A stretch of 59,653 bases of DNA, taken from assembly GCA_900469625.1 (NCBI GenBank), contig UBXV01000014.1, positions 59,045 to 118,697 of the forward strand. Reading direction: 5' to 3'. The notes under the pieces are model-generated. The model was given only the letters and a program-made list of their open reading frames with translations, had not been told where the DNA came from and made no database searches. Shown here in pieces: positions 37,338-46,984 of the stretch. The position numbers and the translations under genes are program-made. The stretch comes from Hyphomicrobiales bacterium (GTDB taxonomy: Bacteria > Pseudomonadota > Alphaproteobacteria > Rhizobiales > Rhizobiaceae). Positions within the stretch are counted from its first letter, which is position 1. The number at the start of each line of letters is the position of its first letter.

Positions 37338-37985
37338 TTAAACCTTCTTGCCGTAGAGCGTGAGAAAGGCGCTGACCGCCTGCTCCGCCTTGCGGCCGAA
37401 ACCTTTTTTCATCTCGCCGGCCTCTTCGCCGAGCAGCATCTTCAAGTGCCAGTCGGAAACGACCAGCCCGTAAAGCGCGCCATATGCCTCGTCGGCATCG
37501 TCGAAGGCCAGAAGCCCCGCCTTGCGGCCGGCCTCGAGCAGGGCTGCCGCCCGCCGCCCGATCTGCCGGCGGCCGCGCTCCTGCAGCATGTGGCCGAGCT
37601 TGGAGCCTTCGCGGCTCGCCTGCCCGATCGCCAGCCGGTTGAGCGCCAGCGACACGTCACCGGCGAGAACCTCCAGCAGGTCCTTGGCAAACACCACCAG
37701 ATGCCGGCTGAGGCTTTCCGCGTCGAGCGCGCTTGCGGCAACGTCCTGCGTGCGCACCTTGCTCGCCTGGAAACCGATCATCGCCGACAACAGCCCGTCG
37801 CGATCGCCGAACCACTTGTAGAGACTTTCCTTCGAACAGTTGGCCGCCCTTGCCACACCCGCCGTCGTCAGCGCCTTCTCGCCGCCATCGACCAAAAGAC
37901 GCAACGCCTCTTCGAGAACCACGCCCTGACGCTCGGTCAGGCCGTTCCCGGCATTCGCCTCTCTTGTCGCAGCAACGCTTTGCAC
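37338..37985 (-). CDS. TetR-family regulator
   Basis: 215 residues. The N-terminal helix-turn-helix is LTTAGVARAANCSKESLYKW (about 39-58) with FGDRDGLL after it; the ligand-binding C-terminal domain is all helical. The perfect palindrome GTACCGTACGGTAC lies 19-32 bp upstream, its likely operator, implying autoregulation. The ilvC gene follows 158 bp downstream on the same strand but is probably independent. Target genes other than itself are unknown. Confidence 0.92.
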   Translation of the reverse strand: MQSVAATREANAGNGLTERQGVVLEEALRLLVDGGEKALTTAGVARAANCSKESLYKWFGDRDGLLSAMIGFQASKVRTQDVAASALDAESLSRHLVVFAKDLLEVLAGDVSLALNRLAIGQASREGSKLGHMLQERGRRQIGRRAAALLEAGRKAGLLAFDDADEAYGALYGLVVSDWHLKMLLGEEAGEMKKGFGRKAEQAVSAFLTLYGKKV

Positions 37986-38003
37986 CTGGCTCCACCCAAT
38001 TCA

Positions 38004-38017
38004 GTACCGTACGGTAC
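38004..38017. promoter_or_regulatory. TetR operator
   Basis: GTACCGTACGGTAC, a perfect 14-bp palindrome, with an overlapping extra ACGGT. It is 19 bp upstream of the TetR start, where binding would block transcription. Confidence 0.65.
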
Positions 38018-38230
38018 GGTTCGCATTCTTCTAGTGAAGCGCGCCGGAAGCGTCAAGACGATTTTGATGGAAGGGCAAAATTTTGGCGGCGGCAGACGAA
38101 GGCGTGAGCGTTGCGGGCATGGCGCACGGATGAAGGCGCCGCCTTGACGTCCGGTCTCCTTCCATCACGCACCGGCACAAATAGGCTCGCCCGCGCTTGA
38201 CGTATCGGGCCCGGCTGGGCACGCCCGCCG

Positions 38231-39124
38231 TCAGCCGGCGAGCGCCAGGCCTCCCTGGCGGCCGACATCCCTCTCGATTTCGCCGACCAGGCTGTCGAGC
38301 GCCGGATTTCTCGACTTGCGGGCACGCCTGACCACATAGGCGAGCGAGGGTGGCGGCGGCAGCCGCTCGGCCATGACCTGCATCTCGCCGCGGATATGGC
38401 GGTCGCTCAGAAGCGCCACGCCCATGCCCGCATTGACGGCCGACACGATGCCGGCGGCACTCGAACACTCGAAGACGGTTTCGAGAACGGCATCGTCCTG
38501 GCCGATGTCGAGCGCCCATTGTCGATAGAAACACTCGTCATGAAACGACAGGAACGGGATCGGGCCGCCCTCGGCAAGCATCAATTCGGGATGCTTTACC
38601 CAATGCAGGCCTTCCCGGAAGAGAACCACGTCGGTTGGACGCACCTCATGGCCGAAGACCTGAACGATCGCGGCATCGAGCTCGCCGCGCTCCAGCATGG
38701 CGCGAAGCACCAGGCTCATGCGCACCTTGGTGCGCACATTGACCCCGGGATGAAGCCGCTTGAAGCGGCCGAGCATGCGCGCGAGATCGGTGCAGGCCGT
38801 GTCTTCGGTGAGCCCGAGCGCAAGCCGTCCCGCAAGCGGGGTCTTTGAGAGGCTCAGCAGCGCCTCGTCGTGCAGCCCGACGATGCGCGCGGCATAGTCC
38901 AGCAGGTCCTCGCCTGCGGCCGTAAACATCGGCGCGCCCGACTGGCGACCGAGCAGCGCGCAGTCGAGGCTGACTTCAAGCCGCCTGATCTTGTGGCTCA
39001 CGGCCGACTGCGACAGGCCGAGCGCGACGGCCGCCCTGGTAATGCCGCCATGTTGGCGAATGGCGCAAAGCGCCCGCAAGGCGTCGATCTCAAGGCGCCG
39101 GCTGTTCAGTTCGTTCATGGCCAT
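38231..39124 (-). CDS. LysR-family regulator of the divergent EamA gene
   Basis: 297 residues. HTH GGITRAAVALGLSQSAVSHK (about 26-45) and the usual effector-binding domain. It is divergent from the EamA transporter, with three TGTCATG-type sites in the 153-bp gap, so it probably controls that gene. Effector unknown; an exported small metabolite is plausible. Confidence 0.9.
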   Translation of the reverse strand: MAMNELNSRRLEIDALRALCAIRQHGGITRAAVALGLSQSAVSHKIRRLEVSLDCALLGRQSGAPMFTAAGEDLLDYAARIVGLHDEALLSLSKTPLAGRLALGLTEDTACTDLARMLGRFKRLHPGVNVRTKVRMSLVLRAMLERGELDAAIVQVFGHEVRPTDVVLFREGLHWVKHPELMLAEGGPIPFLSFHDECFYRQWALDIGQDDAVLETVFECSSAAGIVSAVNAGMGVALLSDRHIRGEMQVMAERLPPPPSLAYVVRRARKSRNPALDSLVGEIERDVGRQGGLALAG

Positions 39125-39171
39125 GTCCGTTTCGTTCTCTTGGGGAAGAGCATAGCACGGACCGCGCCACT

Positions 39172-39219
39172 CATGACATCGGTTCGTGCATTGTCATGCC
39201 TTCATCGAAATTTGTCATG
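39172..39219. promoter_or_regulatory. Three TGTCATG sites between LysR and EamA genes
   Basis: CATGACA (39172-39178) and TGTCATG (39192-39198) form an inverted pair, and a second TGTCATG (39213-39219) follows 21 bp later, two helical turns. Typical of LysR recognition plus activation sites. Confidence 0.5.
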
Positions 39220-39277
39220 TGCACGCATCCTGCGATCCGCCTATCGGTAGGACACATTCCTCGCGATCGAGACCTTG

Positions 39278-40174
39278 ATGACCGACATTTCGCTTGCCTC
39301 CGCCAATACGAGCCGCCATCCGCTGCTCTGGCCCTTCCTCGCCACGCTTTTGATCATCGGGTGGAGTTCGGGCTTTGTCGGCATCCGCTATGCCAATCAG
39401 GAGGCAAGCGTCATGCTGCTCCTTTTCTGGCGAACCCTGCTTTCGGGGGTGATCCTTCTGCCGTTCGCGCTGGCGATCGGGCCGCGCCTCACCCTGCGTG
39501 CGGTCAAGGATCAGGCGCTCTTCGGCATCATGGCCGTGTTTCTTTATCTGGGCGGCTTCGCGCTGGCGATCGAGCAGAAGGTGCCGACGGGCCTGGTCGC
39601 GCTCATCGCCGATCTCCTGCCGCTGGCAATCGCCGCACTGTCGCAGCCGGTGCTCGGCGAGCGGCTGACCCGGCGGCAGTGGCTCGGCACCGCGATTGCC
39701 GTCCTCGGCGTGTTGATCGTGTCCTTCGACAGCCTCAGCTTCGGCACCGCGCCTATCTGGGCCTACGGGCTCACGGTGGGCTCGATGCTGATCTTCGCCG
39801 TCGCCTCGGTGCTGCACAGGCGACGCAAGACCCAGGCGATGCCCGTCCATCAGAGCCTTTGCATCCAGACGCTGATGGGCTCGGTTCTCTTCGGCCTCTG
39901 CGCCTTGACGCAAGGCAGCCTCGCGCCGCCGATGACGCGCGATTTCGCGGTGGGCATGCTCTGGCTGGTGCTGATCGCGACCTTCCTCGCCTATGCGGTC
40001 TACTACACCAGCCTGCGCCTCTTCCCCGTCGCCAAGGTGAGTGCCGCGATCTATCTCAGCCCGCCCGTGACCATGCTTTGGGCCTGGATGCTGTTTTCAG
40101 AACCGCTGACGGGCGCGATGTTCGCCGGCCTCGCGGTGACGCTGGTCGGCGTGTGGATGACATCGCGCGGCTGA
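39278..40174 (+). CDS. EamA/DMT-family transporter
   Basis: 298 residues with about ten hydrophobic spans in two halves, ending in LYLSPPVTMLWAW-like and FSEPLTGAMFAGLAVTLVGV, the conserved second EamA repeat (seen as AAIYLSPPVTMLWAWMLFSE). Likely exports a metabolite or amino acid from the cytoplasm. The ATG at 39278 is preferred to the TTG immediately before it. Regulated by the divergent LysR, by inference. Confidence 0.92.
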   Translation: MTDISLASANTSRHPLLWPFLATLLIIGWSSGFVGIRYANQEASVMLLLFWRTLLSGVILLPFALAIGPRLTLRAVKDQALFGIMAVFLYLGGFALAIEQKVPTGLVALIADLLPLAIAALSQPVLGERLTRRQWLGTAIAVLGVLIVSFDSLSFGTAPIWAYGLTVGSMLIFAVASVLHRRRKTQAMPVHQSLCIQTLMGSVLFGLCALTQGSLAPPMTRDFAVGMLWLVLIATFLAYAVYYTSLRLFPVAKVSAAIYLSPPVTMLWAWMLFSEPLTGAMFAGLAVTLVGVWMTSRG

Positions 40175-40297
40175 GGGACGGCTTCTTCCGGGTCTGACGA
40201 ATGACGAGAGCTGGTTCTTCGCTCTCATTTCCTCTTGAGAGTCTGCCGCAGGCTGTTCGTCAACGCGTCGCGAACGGGGGCAGACGATGGCCAAGTC

Positions 40298-40338
40298 CCC
40301 TCTCTCCGCTTGCGGGGAGAGGGCTAGAGTAAGGGGCA
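40298..40338. repeat. REP-like hairpin, copy 3
   Basis: Arms CCCTCTCTCCGC and GCGGGGAGAGGG (one mismatch) around TT, followed by a tail ending AAGGGGCAAA, matching copy 2 at 129. Located between convergent genes, as such palindromes usually are. Confidence 0.75.
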
Positions 40339-40372
40339 AATAGTACAAGGCTTTCCGAAAGCGCCGTGCGCT

Positions 40373-40987
40373 TCAAGCACCGGCAAGCCACTCATCTGGA
40401 AGGATGTTTCCGAGAACGCCACGCACCAGAATGCGCGCCGCTTTCGCTCTGCCCTCTTCGTCCGCTGAAGGCTCCATAAGCTCGACCAGCGAAAGGCCCT
40501 CGAGACCAGCAAGAAGGGCCCGTGCGCGGAGACGCGCCCCGCCCTCTTCCATTTCACCGCCACCCAAGCGCTCAATAACGGCCGAAAGCATCTCCGTCGC
40601 CCGTGCCAGGCGGACAGAAAAGATCGCCGCAATGCGCGGGCTGCGGTGGCTGGCGCCGACGATTTCGAGCCAGGCGGCCGCCTCGCCGGCGTCCCAGTCG
40701 CGCATCGAGGCGCAGTGATCGCTAACCAGCGCATCTTCGAGCCCCTGTGGATCGCTTGCCAGGGTCAACGGAAATGCGTGGTCCGGCAGCAGTTCAGCCA
40801 CCAGCCCCTCCACGATCGCCTCCTTGCCGTCGAAATGCACGTAGACGCCGCCGATGCTCATGCCGGCCTCGCGGCAGATGTCGCGGATCGACGTCGCGGA
40901 AAAGCCCGAGGCGATGAAGCAGCGCATCGCCGCATCGAGAATGTGGCGCCGGCGCTCCTCGGCCCTGTCGCTGGATAGGCGTGGCAA
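40373..40987 (-). CDS. TetR-family regulator of the divergent protease gene
   Basis: About 204 residues. HTH FSATSIRDICREAGMSIGGV then YVHFDGKEAIVEGL, the TetR signature. The start is probably the TTG at 40987, because GGGAGG lies six bases upstream; the in-frame ATG at 41023 would put an operator inside the coding region. It is divergent from the CPBP protease with two nearly identical palindromes between them, so it very likely represses both genes. Confidence 0.88.
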   Translation of the reverse strand: MPRLSSDRAEERRRHILDAAMRCFIASGFSATSIRDICREAGMSIGGVYVHFDGKEAIVEGLVAELLPDHAFPLTLASDPQGLEDALVSDHCASMRDWDAGEAAAWLEIVGASHRSPRIAAIFSVRLARATEMLSAVIERLGGGEMEEGGARLRARALLAGLEGLSLVELMEPSADEEGRAKAARILVRGVLGNILPDEWLAGA

Positions 40988-41002
40988 GAGATCCTCCCGG
41001 TA

Positions 41003-41071
41003 AAAACGAACGTTTGTTCTCATGCAATTGACGGACCTGTCAACTCGGAATAGAAAACGAACGTTCGTTTT
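41003..41071. promoter_or_regulatory. Two TetR operators, 51 bp apart
   Basis: AAAACGAACGTTCGTTTT (41054-41071) is a perfect 18-bp palindrome. A near-copy, AAAACGAACGTTTGTTCT, is at 41003-41020. One borders each divergent gene, the right-hand site ending immediately before the AAGGAG of the protease gene. Confidence 0.85.
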
Positions 41072-41083
41072 AAGGAGATTGAT

Positions 41084-41836
41084 TTGAGAACCTCTGCCTC
41101 TTCCCTGCCCCCGATCTATGCGCTCCAGTCCTGGGCGATCTTCATGGGGCTTTCGCTCACTGTCGGCGCCACCATCTATTTGCTCATTCCCTTTCTTCTC
41201 GAGCGCGGCTGGAGCGGCCCCTACGCCGTGATGGTGCTGCTCGGCGCAAACTTCGTCTTGATGTTCGCGATCACCTTCGCCGGTCTGCGCCGGGAGGGCG
41301 CAACGAAGGCCTGGCGCGAGCGCCTGCGGCTGCCCCGGCCCTCGGGCGCCGATATCGCGAGCGGCGTCTTCATCGGCCTGTCGATGATCGTCTCCATCGT
41401 TTTCCTCGAAAGGTATGTGCAGGACTTCATCCTCGATAACGTGCCGATGCGCCCGCCGGAATGGTTCCTCGATGTGCTGAAGACCTCCGGCACCGTCTTC
41501 GGCGCGCCTGGGCTCGGGCGCTGGGATTTCCTGGCGCTGCATCTGATGTTGTTTGCGCTCAACATCTTCGGCGAGGAGCTGCTGTTTCGCGGCTATTTGC
41601 TTCCGCGTCAGGAGGCCGCCGGCTGCCGCCATGCCTGGATGTTGAATGGCCTGCAGTGGGCCGCCTTCCACTGGTTCTGGTTTCACGTTCTGCCGGGGCT
41701 CCTGCTGACGAGCCTGCTGCTCTGCTGGGTCACGCAGCGCCGCAAGAGCACCTGGTGCGCCATCATCGGTCACGGCATGCCGAACGGTCTGGCCGTCATT
41801 GGCACCTTCCTGACCGTGTCGGGGCTTAGCGGCTAA
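41084..41836 (+). CDS. CPBP-family intramembrane metalloprotease
   Basis: 250 residues, several membrane spans. Catalytic motifs of the CAAX protease/bacteriocin-processing family are present: EELLFRGYLLPRQE (Glu164, Glu165, Arg169), FHWFWFH (His196, His201) and GHGMPN (His230). In bacteria such proteins give self-protection against peptides or process lipoproteins and signals. Start is the TTG at 41084, six bases after AAGGAG. Controlled by the divergent TetR. Substrate unknown. Confidence 0.9.
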   Translation: MRTSASSLPPIYALQSWAIFMGLSLTVGATIYLLIPFLLERGWSGPYAVMVLLGANFVLMFAITFAGLRREGATKAWRERLRLPRPSGADIASGVFIGLSMIVSIVFLERYVQDFILDNVPMRPPEWFLDVLKTSGTVFGAPGLGRWDFLALHLMLFALNIFGEELLFRGYLLPRQEAAGCRHAWMLNGLQWAAFHWFWFHVLPGLLLTSLLLCWVTQRRKSTWCAIIGHGMPNGLAVIGTFLTVSGLSG

Positions 41837-41998
41837 CGCCATGTCATCTTTGGCTGCGGATCAGTGATGCCCCTCTCCGCAGCCGAAACATTACAATAAT
41901 ATAATGATCTCAATGCTTCACGGCCCGGCCGTTTGTGCCTATTTGCTGCTAGGATGATTTGCGCCTGCGATGAAGGCGCGCAAAAGCCGGGAATGGGC

Positions 41999-43345
41999 AT
42001 GAACAAGACAGGCAAGACGGCACGCACCGAGAGCACGCAGCGCGACGACGCGACGCCCAATGTCACCTTCATCCCGGGTGCAGCGCCTGTCCGGCGCAAG
42101 CGGCGCACGCGCTCCTGGCTCTGGGTTCCGGTCGTGCTCGCCGTCGTCGGCGCCGGCTACTACGGCTGGACGCGGTATGCCACGACCCCGACTGCCGCCG
42201 CCATGGTCACGCAAGCGGTGGCGCGCGGCGATATCGAAAACAGCGTGACCGCCGTCGGCACGCTCGATGCCATCAAGTCGGTCGATGCCGGCGCACAGGT
42301 CTCCGGCCAGCTGAAGGCGCTGCATGTGGACATCGGCGACAAGGTCGAGGCCAATCAGCTGGTGGCCGAAATCGACCCCGCCACCATCGAAAACCGCATC
42401 GAGATCGACCAGGCCGAGCTTTCCAATCTTGAGGCGCAGCTGATCTCGAAGAAGGCCCAGCTCGTGTTGAAGCAGGCCAATATCGACCGCCAGCGCAATC
42501 TGGTCGCCGTCAACAGCATCGCCCAGTCGACGCTCGACCAGGCGGTCGCCGATCTCGCCGCCGCCGAGGCCGACGTCAACGCCATCGAGGCGCAGATCCG
42601 CAAGCAGCAGGCGACGCTTGCCGGCGACAAGGTCGATCTCGGCTACACCAAGATTTTTGCGCCGATGGGTGGCACCATCGTCGCCAACCCGGCCAAGGAA
42701 GGCCAGACGCTCAACGCCAACCAGACGACGCCGACGATCGTCACCATCGCCGATCTCTCGACCATGACCGTGAAGGCGCAGGTGTCGGAGGCCGATGTCG
42801 GCAAGCTCAAGGTCGGCATGGACGCCTATTTCACCCTGCTCGGCCAGCCGGGCAAGCGCTTCGAAGGCAAGCTGCGCCAGATCCAGCCGATGCCGGACAC
42901 CGCCAACAACGTCGTGCTCTATTACGCCCTCTTCGACGTGCCCAACCCGGATGGCGAGCTGATGATGTCGATGAGCGCCCAGGTGTTCTTCGTCCAGTCG
43001 GCTGCCAAGGACGTGCTGGTGGTGCCGAGCGCGGCATTGCGCATGACCGGCGAAAAGGGCGCGGGCCAACGCTCCGGCCAGGGCAGCGACAAGCGCGCCG
43101 ATCCCGCCGGCGTTGCCGGCGGCAAGGCCGCCGCTACCCGCGCAAGCGCCGAAGTGACCGTCGTCACCGCCTCGGGCGCACTGGAAACCCGCGCGGTCGA
43201 AGTCGGCATCCGCAACCGGGTCAATGCAGAAATCAAGAGCGGCCTGAACGAGGGCGACACCGTCGTCGTCGCCACCGGCTCCGATACACCCGCCACCGGC
43301 GGCCGTGGCGGCCAGCGCGGCATGCGCATGCCGCCGATGTTCTGA
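41999..43345 (+). CDS. MacA-type periplasmic adaptor (HlyD family)
   Basis: 448 residues. A basic, cytosolic N-terminus, one membrane span (about 35-57, [18 protein letters not shown]), a barrel-lipoyl region ([20 protein letters not shown]), a coiled-coil hairpin (about 120-205) and beta-barrel domains. It should link the MacB-type transporter to an outer-membrane channel. The protein ends in a glycine-rich tail. It is followed 8 bp later by the MacB gene. The ATG at 41999 is the best of two near-adjacent starts. Confidence 0.9.
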   Translation: MNKTGKTARTESTQRDDATPNVTFIPGAAPVRRKRRTRSWLWVPVVLAVVGAGYYGWTRYATTPTAAAMVTQAVARGDIENSVTAVGTLDAIKSVDAGAQVSGQLKALHVDIGDKVEANQLVAEIDPATIENRIEIDQAELSNLEAQLISKKAQLVLKQANIDRQRNLVAVNSIAQSTLDQAVADLAAAEADVNAIEAQIRKQQATLAGDKVDLGYTKIFAPMGGTIVANPAKEGQTLNANQTTPTIVTIADLSTMTVKAQVSEADVGKLKVGMDAYFTLLGQPGKRFEGKLRQIQPMPDTANNVVLYYALFDVPNPDGELMMSMSAQVFFVQSAAKDVLVVPSAALRMTGEKGAGQRSGQGSDKRADPAGVAGGKAAATRASAEVTVVTASGALETRAVEVGIRNRVNAEIKSGLNEGDTVVVATGSDTPATGGRGGQRGMRMPPMF

Positions 43346-43353
43346 GTTCGGCC

Positions 43354-45297
43354 ATGACCCCGCTCATCTCGCTCCGGCACGTCAGCAAGACCTATTTCAA
43401 CGGCGATCTCGCCGTGGAAGTGCTGCACGGCGTCTCGCTCGACATCGAGGCCGGCGAATTCGTCGCGATCATCGGCCAGTCCGGTTCGGGCAAGTCGACG
43501 CTGATGAACATCCTGGGCTGTCTCGACCAGCCGACCGAGGGCGACTATCTGATCGACGGCGAGCGCGTCTCGGGCTTCGACACCGACGAGCTGGCGGCCC
43601 TCAGGCGCCGCACCTTCGGTTTCGTCTTCCAGAGCTACAATCTCATTCCGACCGCAAGCGCCAAGGAAAACGTCGAGGTCCCGGCGGTCTATGCCGGCAT
43701 GTCGGCGCGCGACCGCCATGATCGTGCGGAAGCCCTGCTGCACCAGCTGAAGCTCGGCGAACGGCTCGACCATCGGCCCAACCAGCTTTCCGGCGGCCAG
43801 CAGCAGCGCGTCTCCATCGCCCGTGCGCTGATGAACGGCGGCCGCGTGGTGCTGGCCGACGAGCCGACCGGCGCGCTCGACAGCCAGAGCGGCTCCGACG
43901 TCATGGCGCTGTTGCGCGACATGAACGACAAGGGCCACACCGTCATCGTCATCACCCATTCGCGCGAGGTCGCCGAACAGGCCGACCGGCTGATCGAGAT
44001 CCATGACGGTCGCATCGTCGCCGACCGCACGAAAAAGAGCCGCGCCAACCCGGAGGCCGCCCGGGCGCTGAGCCGCACGGTCAGCGAAGGCTCGGCCGCC
44101 ATCGCCGACGTCACCGAAGCCATCAAGATGGCGTTTCGGGCGCTCAAGGCCAATCTGTTCCGCACCATCCTGACGCTGCTCGGCATCGTCATCGGCGTCG
44201 GCTCGGTGGTCGCCATGCTGGCGATCGGCACCGGCGCACAGGATTCCGTGCTCAACCGCATCTCCTCCATGGGCTCCGACCTGCTCGTGGTCAGGCCCAG
44301 CATGGCCAACTTCCGTGGCAGCGCGGGGGGGAGCAACGTCACGCTGGTGCCGGCCGATGCCGACGCCATTCTCGAGGTGCCGAACGTCGCCTTCGCCGTG
44401 CCGGAAATGACCAGCAACGTGACGGTGCGACGCGGCAATGTCGACTACCAGACCAGCGCCAACGGCACCGTGCCGCAGTTCACCACCGCCAAATCCTGGA
44501 AGATGCAACAGGGCGAGTTCCTCACCCAGGATGACATGGACAGCTATGCCCCGGTCGCCGTCCTCGGCCAGACCGTGGTCAAGACGCTGTTTCCCGATGG
44601 CGACAGCCCGCTCGGCCAATATGTGCTGGTCAACAAGATCCCCTTCCAGGTCATCGGCGTGATGGCGGAAATGGGCGCCACCTCCTTCGGCAACGACCAG
44701 GACGACGTGGTGCTCGTGCCGCTGACGACCGGCAGCATGCGCCTCTTCGGCCAGCGCAATGTGCGCACCATCACCGTGCAGGTGAAGGACGCCGCAGCCA
44801 TCGACATCACCCAGCAGACGATCCAGGCCCTTTTGAACCAGCGCCACAAGCGCGAAGACACCCAGATCACCAACATGTCGTCGGTGCGCGAGGCCTTCAC
44901 CGAGACCTCCAACACGATGAAGCTGTTTCTCGGCTCCGTCGCCGCCATCTCGCTGCTCGTCGGCGGCATCGGCGTGATGAACATCATGCTCGTCTCGGTC
45001 AGCGAGCGCACCCGCGAAATCGGCGTGCGCATGGCAACCGGCGCGCGCCAGCGCGACATCCTCCTGCAGTTCATCATCGAGGCTCTGGTGGTCTCGGCGA
45101 TCGGCGGCACGCTCGGCGTCGTCCTCGGGCTTGGCACCGGGGCGCTCGCCGGCCAGTTCGGCATGCCGGTCTCCTTCACGCTCGGCCCGGTGGCGCTGGC
45201 CTTTGCCTGCGCCTTCCTCACCGGCCTCGTCTTCGGCTTCCTGCCGGCCCGCAACGCCTCGCGCCTGCAGCCGGCGGTGGCGCTGAGTGCCGATTGA
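43354..45297 (+). CDS. MacB-type ABC transporter, fused ATPase and permease
   Basis: 647 residues. The N-terminal ATPase has Walker [10 protein letters not shown] (41-49), signature LSGGQQQR (about 146-153) and Walker [13 protein letters not shown]. The C-terminal half has four membrane spans and the FtsX-like periplasmic domain, with [20 protein letters not shown] typical of MacB. It exports macrolides, lipopeptides or peptides to the MacA adaptor. No TolC-type gene is adjacent. One of the best-supported calls in the window. Confidence 0.95.
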   Translation: MTPLISLRHVSKTYFNGDLAVEVLHGVSLDIEAGEFVAIIGQSGSGKSTLMNILGCLDQPTEGDYLIDGERVSGFDTDELAALRRRTFGFVFQSYNLIPTASAKENVEVPAVYAGMSARDRHDRAEALLHQLKLGERLDHRPNQLSGGQQQRVSIARALMNGGRVVLADEPTGALDSQSGSDVMALLRDMNDKGHTVIVITHSREVAEQADRLIEIHDGRIVADRTKKSRANPEAARALSRTVSEGSAAIADVTEAIKMAFRALKANLFRTILTLLGIVIGVGSVVAMLAIGTGAQDSVLNRISSMGSDLLVVRPSMANFRGSAGGSNVTLVPADADAILEVPNVAFAVPEMTSNVTVRRGNVDYQTSANGTVPQFTTAKSWKMQQGEFLTQDDMDSYAPVAVLGQTVVKTLFPDGDSPLGQYVLVNKIPFQVIGVMAEMGATSFGNDQDDVVLVPLTTGSMRLFGQRNVRTITVQVKDAAAIDITQQTIQALLNQRHKREDTQITNMSSVREAFTETSNTMKLFLGSVAAISLLVGGIGVMNIMLVSVSERTREIGVRMATGARQRDILLQFIIEALVVSAIGGTLGVVLGLGTGALAGQFGMPVSFTLGPVALAFACAFLTGLVFGFLPARNASRLQPAVALSAD

Positions 45298-45380
45298 GGG
45301 ATCCGCGCGAGGTGAGCCGATGGACAAAACCCGAGGCACCACCGAAGATGGTATTTTGCAGCCTCTAGGTGTGATTCGCG

Positions 45381-45800
45381 ATGTGGAAGATCTTTGCAGT
45401 GCTCTATAGCCTGGCCTTTGCTTTCGGCCTGGTCGTCGTCGGCTATCTGATCGCGCTCGACGCTCTGGCCGGCATGACGTCCCTCGGCTGGATCGTGATT
45501 TCGGCGAGCATGGTCATGGCGCTCGGCACGGCAATTGGCCTCACCGCCTACGCCTTCAATCTGAACGTCCCTCCAGCCGAATTCTGGCGCCCATTCAGCT
45601 GGCTTGCGGGGGCGTGGGCGCTGTTTGCGTCCTTTATCAGCTTCACGAAATTCCTGTCGGCGGCCGCCGTTTCGTCGGGCAACGATCTGATCACCAGTGT
45701 TCTCGGACTGTTGCTCATGCTTGCCGTCCACGGTTTCAGCTGGCTCGGCGTCTGGCGCTACGGCCAACGCGTCTCACGGCAGGGCGCGCCTGCGCGCTGA
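45381..45800 (+). CDS. Hypothetical membrane protein
   Basis: 139 residues with four hydrophobic spans (starting at MWKIFAVLYSLAFAFGLVVV, then about 33-52, 72-92 and 105-124). No motif is recognised. It follows macB by 83 bp on the same strand and might be co-transcribed, but no functional link is shown. Confidence 0.6.
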   Translation: MWKIFAVLYSLAFAFGLVVVGYLIALDALAGMTSLGWIVISASMVMALGTAIGLTAYAFNLNVPPAEFWRPFSWLAGAWALFASFISFTKFLSAAAVSSGNDLITSVLGLLLMLAVHGFSWLGVWRYGQRVSRQGAPAR

Positions 45801-45924
45801 TGCGCGGCGGCTTTGCGACAACGGCATCTCCGTGCCAAATGCTGACGGCATTACGGGCAGCATCTAGGTTCCATGCCCGACGATGACATGTTGGTCCGCA
45901 CTCCCCAGAATGGAAGGGTGACCG

Positions 45925-46650
45925 TTGCCGGAATCCGGAAAGGCAGGACAGTTGGTCAACCTCGTCCTCTATAGCGACCAGATCCACCCCGCCACTTCGG
46001 CGATCGACCGCAGGCTCGTCGACATGCTGAAGGCACGAGGAGCCGGAAATCGGCTGGCCTATGTCGCCTCCGGCCCCGAGCCGGATCGCAGCTTCTTCCG
46101 GAGCGGCCAGGCCTACTACGGCCGATCCGGCCTTGATCTCCAGCTGTTCGTCGATCTCGAAGAACCGCATTCGAAGGAGGAGATCGCCGCACTCTTTGCC
46201 TGCGACGCCATCCATCTTGCGGGTGGACATACCGGCGGCTTTCTCGAACGGCTGAAGCGAAGCGGCATGATCGGGAGGCTGCGGGATTGGGCACGCTCGG
46301 GCGGCGTCCTGATCGGCGTCAGCGCCGGCGCCATTCTCATGACCCCGACGATTGCGACGGATGCCCTCTTCATCGCACGAAGGCCTGAGGACATAACCGA
46401 TGGCGATGCGCTCGATCTCGCACCGTTCGAGTTCTTCCCGCATCTGAGCGACGACGCCGCGTACCTGCCCGCGCTCCTGCGCTACAGCACGCATACGACA
46501 CGGCCGATCGTCGCCTGCAACGACAGCGACGGCATCGTCGTGACAGGCGGGCGGATCGAATGTGCAGGAAATCCGCTTTGGATTTCCTGCGGCACCGTGC
46601 GCGAGCAGGGCGAGATCGCGCTCGACGGTTTTACGATCGCGCGGCCCTAA
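45925..46650 (+). CDS. Peptidase E-like protein (S51 family)
   Basis: 241 residues. The S51 nucleophile elbow is GVSAGAILM (Ser133) and the oxyanion region is HLAGGHTGGF. Members cut dipeptides with N-terminal Asp or act as cyanophycinases. The usual GGNT is GGHT here, a small change. The TTG at 45925 is supported by AAGGG six bases upstream. Cytosolic, probably recycling peptides. It runs convergently into the DUF1127 gene. Confidence 0.85.
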   Translation: MPESGKAGQLVNLVLYSDQIHPATSAIDRRLVDMLKARGAGNRLAYVASGPEPDRSFFRSGQAYYGRSGLDLQLFVDLEEPHSKEEIAALFACDAIHLAGGHTGGFLERLKRSGMIGRLRDWARSGGVLIGVSAGAILMTPTIATDALFIARRPEDITDGDALDLAPFEFFPHLSDDAAYLPALLRYSTHTTRPIVACNDSDGIVVTGGRIECAGNPLWISCGTVREQGEIALDGFTIARP

Positions 46651-46664
46651 GCTTGCCGCACCTC

Positions 46665-46907
46665 CTAAAGCGCGCCGGCGCGTGCGGCCTGCGCCTGCTG
46701 GACCGAGGCTACGACCAACCGCGCAGCAGGCACGCGCTGCTCGCGTATTCCAGCCGTCGCCTCCGCCGGCGTCACGCCGATATCGACAAGCCGCTCCGCG
46801 TCGAGCTCGCGCAGCTGCTGCAACTGCCAGATCCGCGAGCGTGGTGAGGCGGAGAGATAGAGGGCGAGTTCCCTGAGCATGGTGATCACCAATCCTTTGT
46901 TGTTCAT
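46665..46907 (-). CDS. DUF1127-domain small protein
   Basis: About 80 residues. The core LQQLRELDAERLVDIGVTPAEA is the DUF1127 signature (written as LQQLRELDAERL and VDIGVTPAEA), followed by a longer basic/Ala-rich tail than the typical 45-50 residue members. Such proteins affect RNA or phosphate metabolism in alphaproteobacteria. Divergent from the LysR gene. Confidence 0.75.
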   Translation of the reverse strand: MNNKGLVITMLRELALYLSASPRSRIWQLQQLRELDAERLVDIGVTPAEATAGIREQRVPAARLVVASVQQAQAARAGAL

Positions 46908-46984
46908 CACGCTCGTATTGTGCGGGGCGCTCGCGTATAAATGAAGCTTTGGCATTCTATGCAAAGCATAAGGATTTCTTTGTC

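Noticed and set aside
42922-45342. An 806-codon open frame antisense to the MacB gene, and similar long antisense frames elsewhere (for example 5554-7308, 52180-53688, 57019-59067).
   Set aside because: They are shadows of GC-rich genes: no family motifs, poor ribosome sites, and the opposite strand carries a complete known protein.
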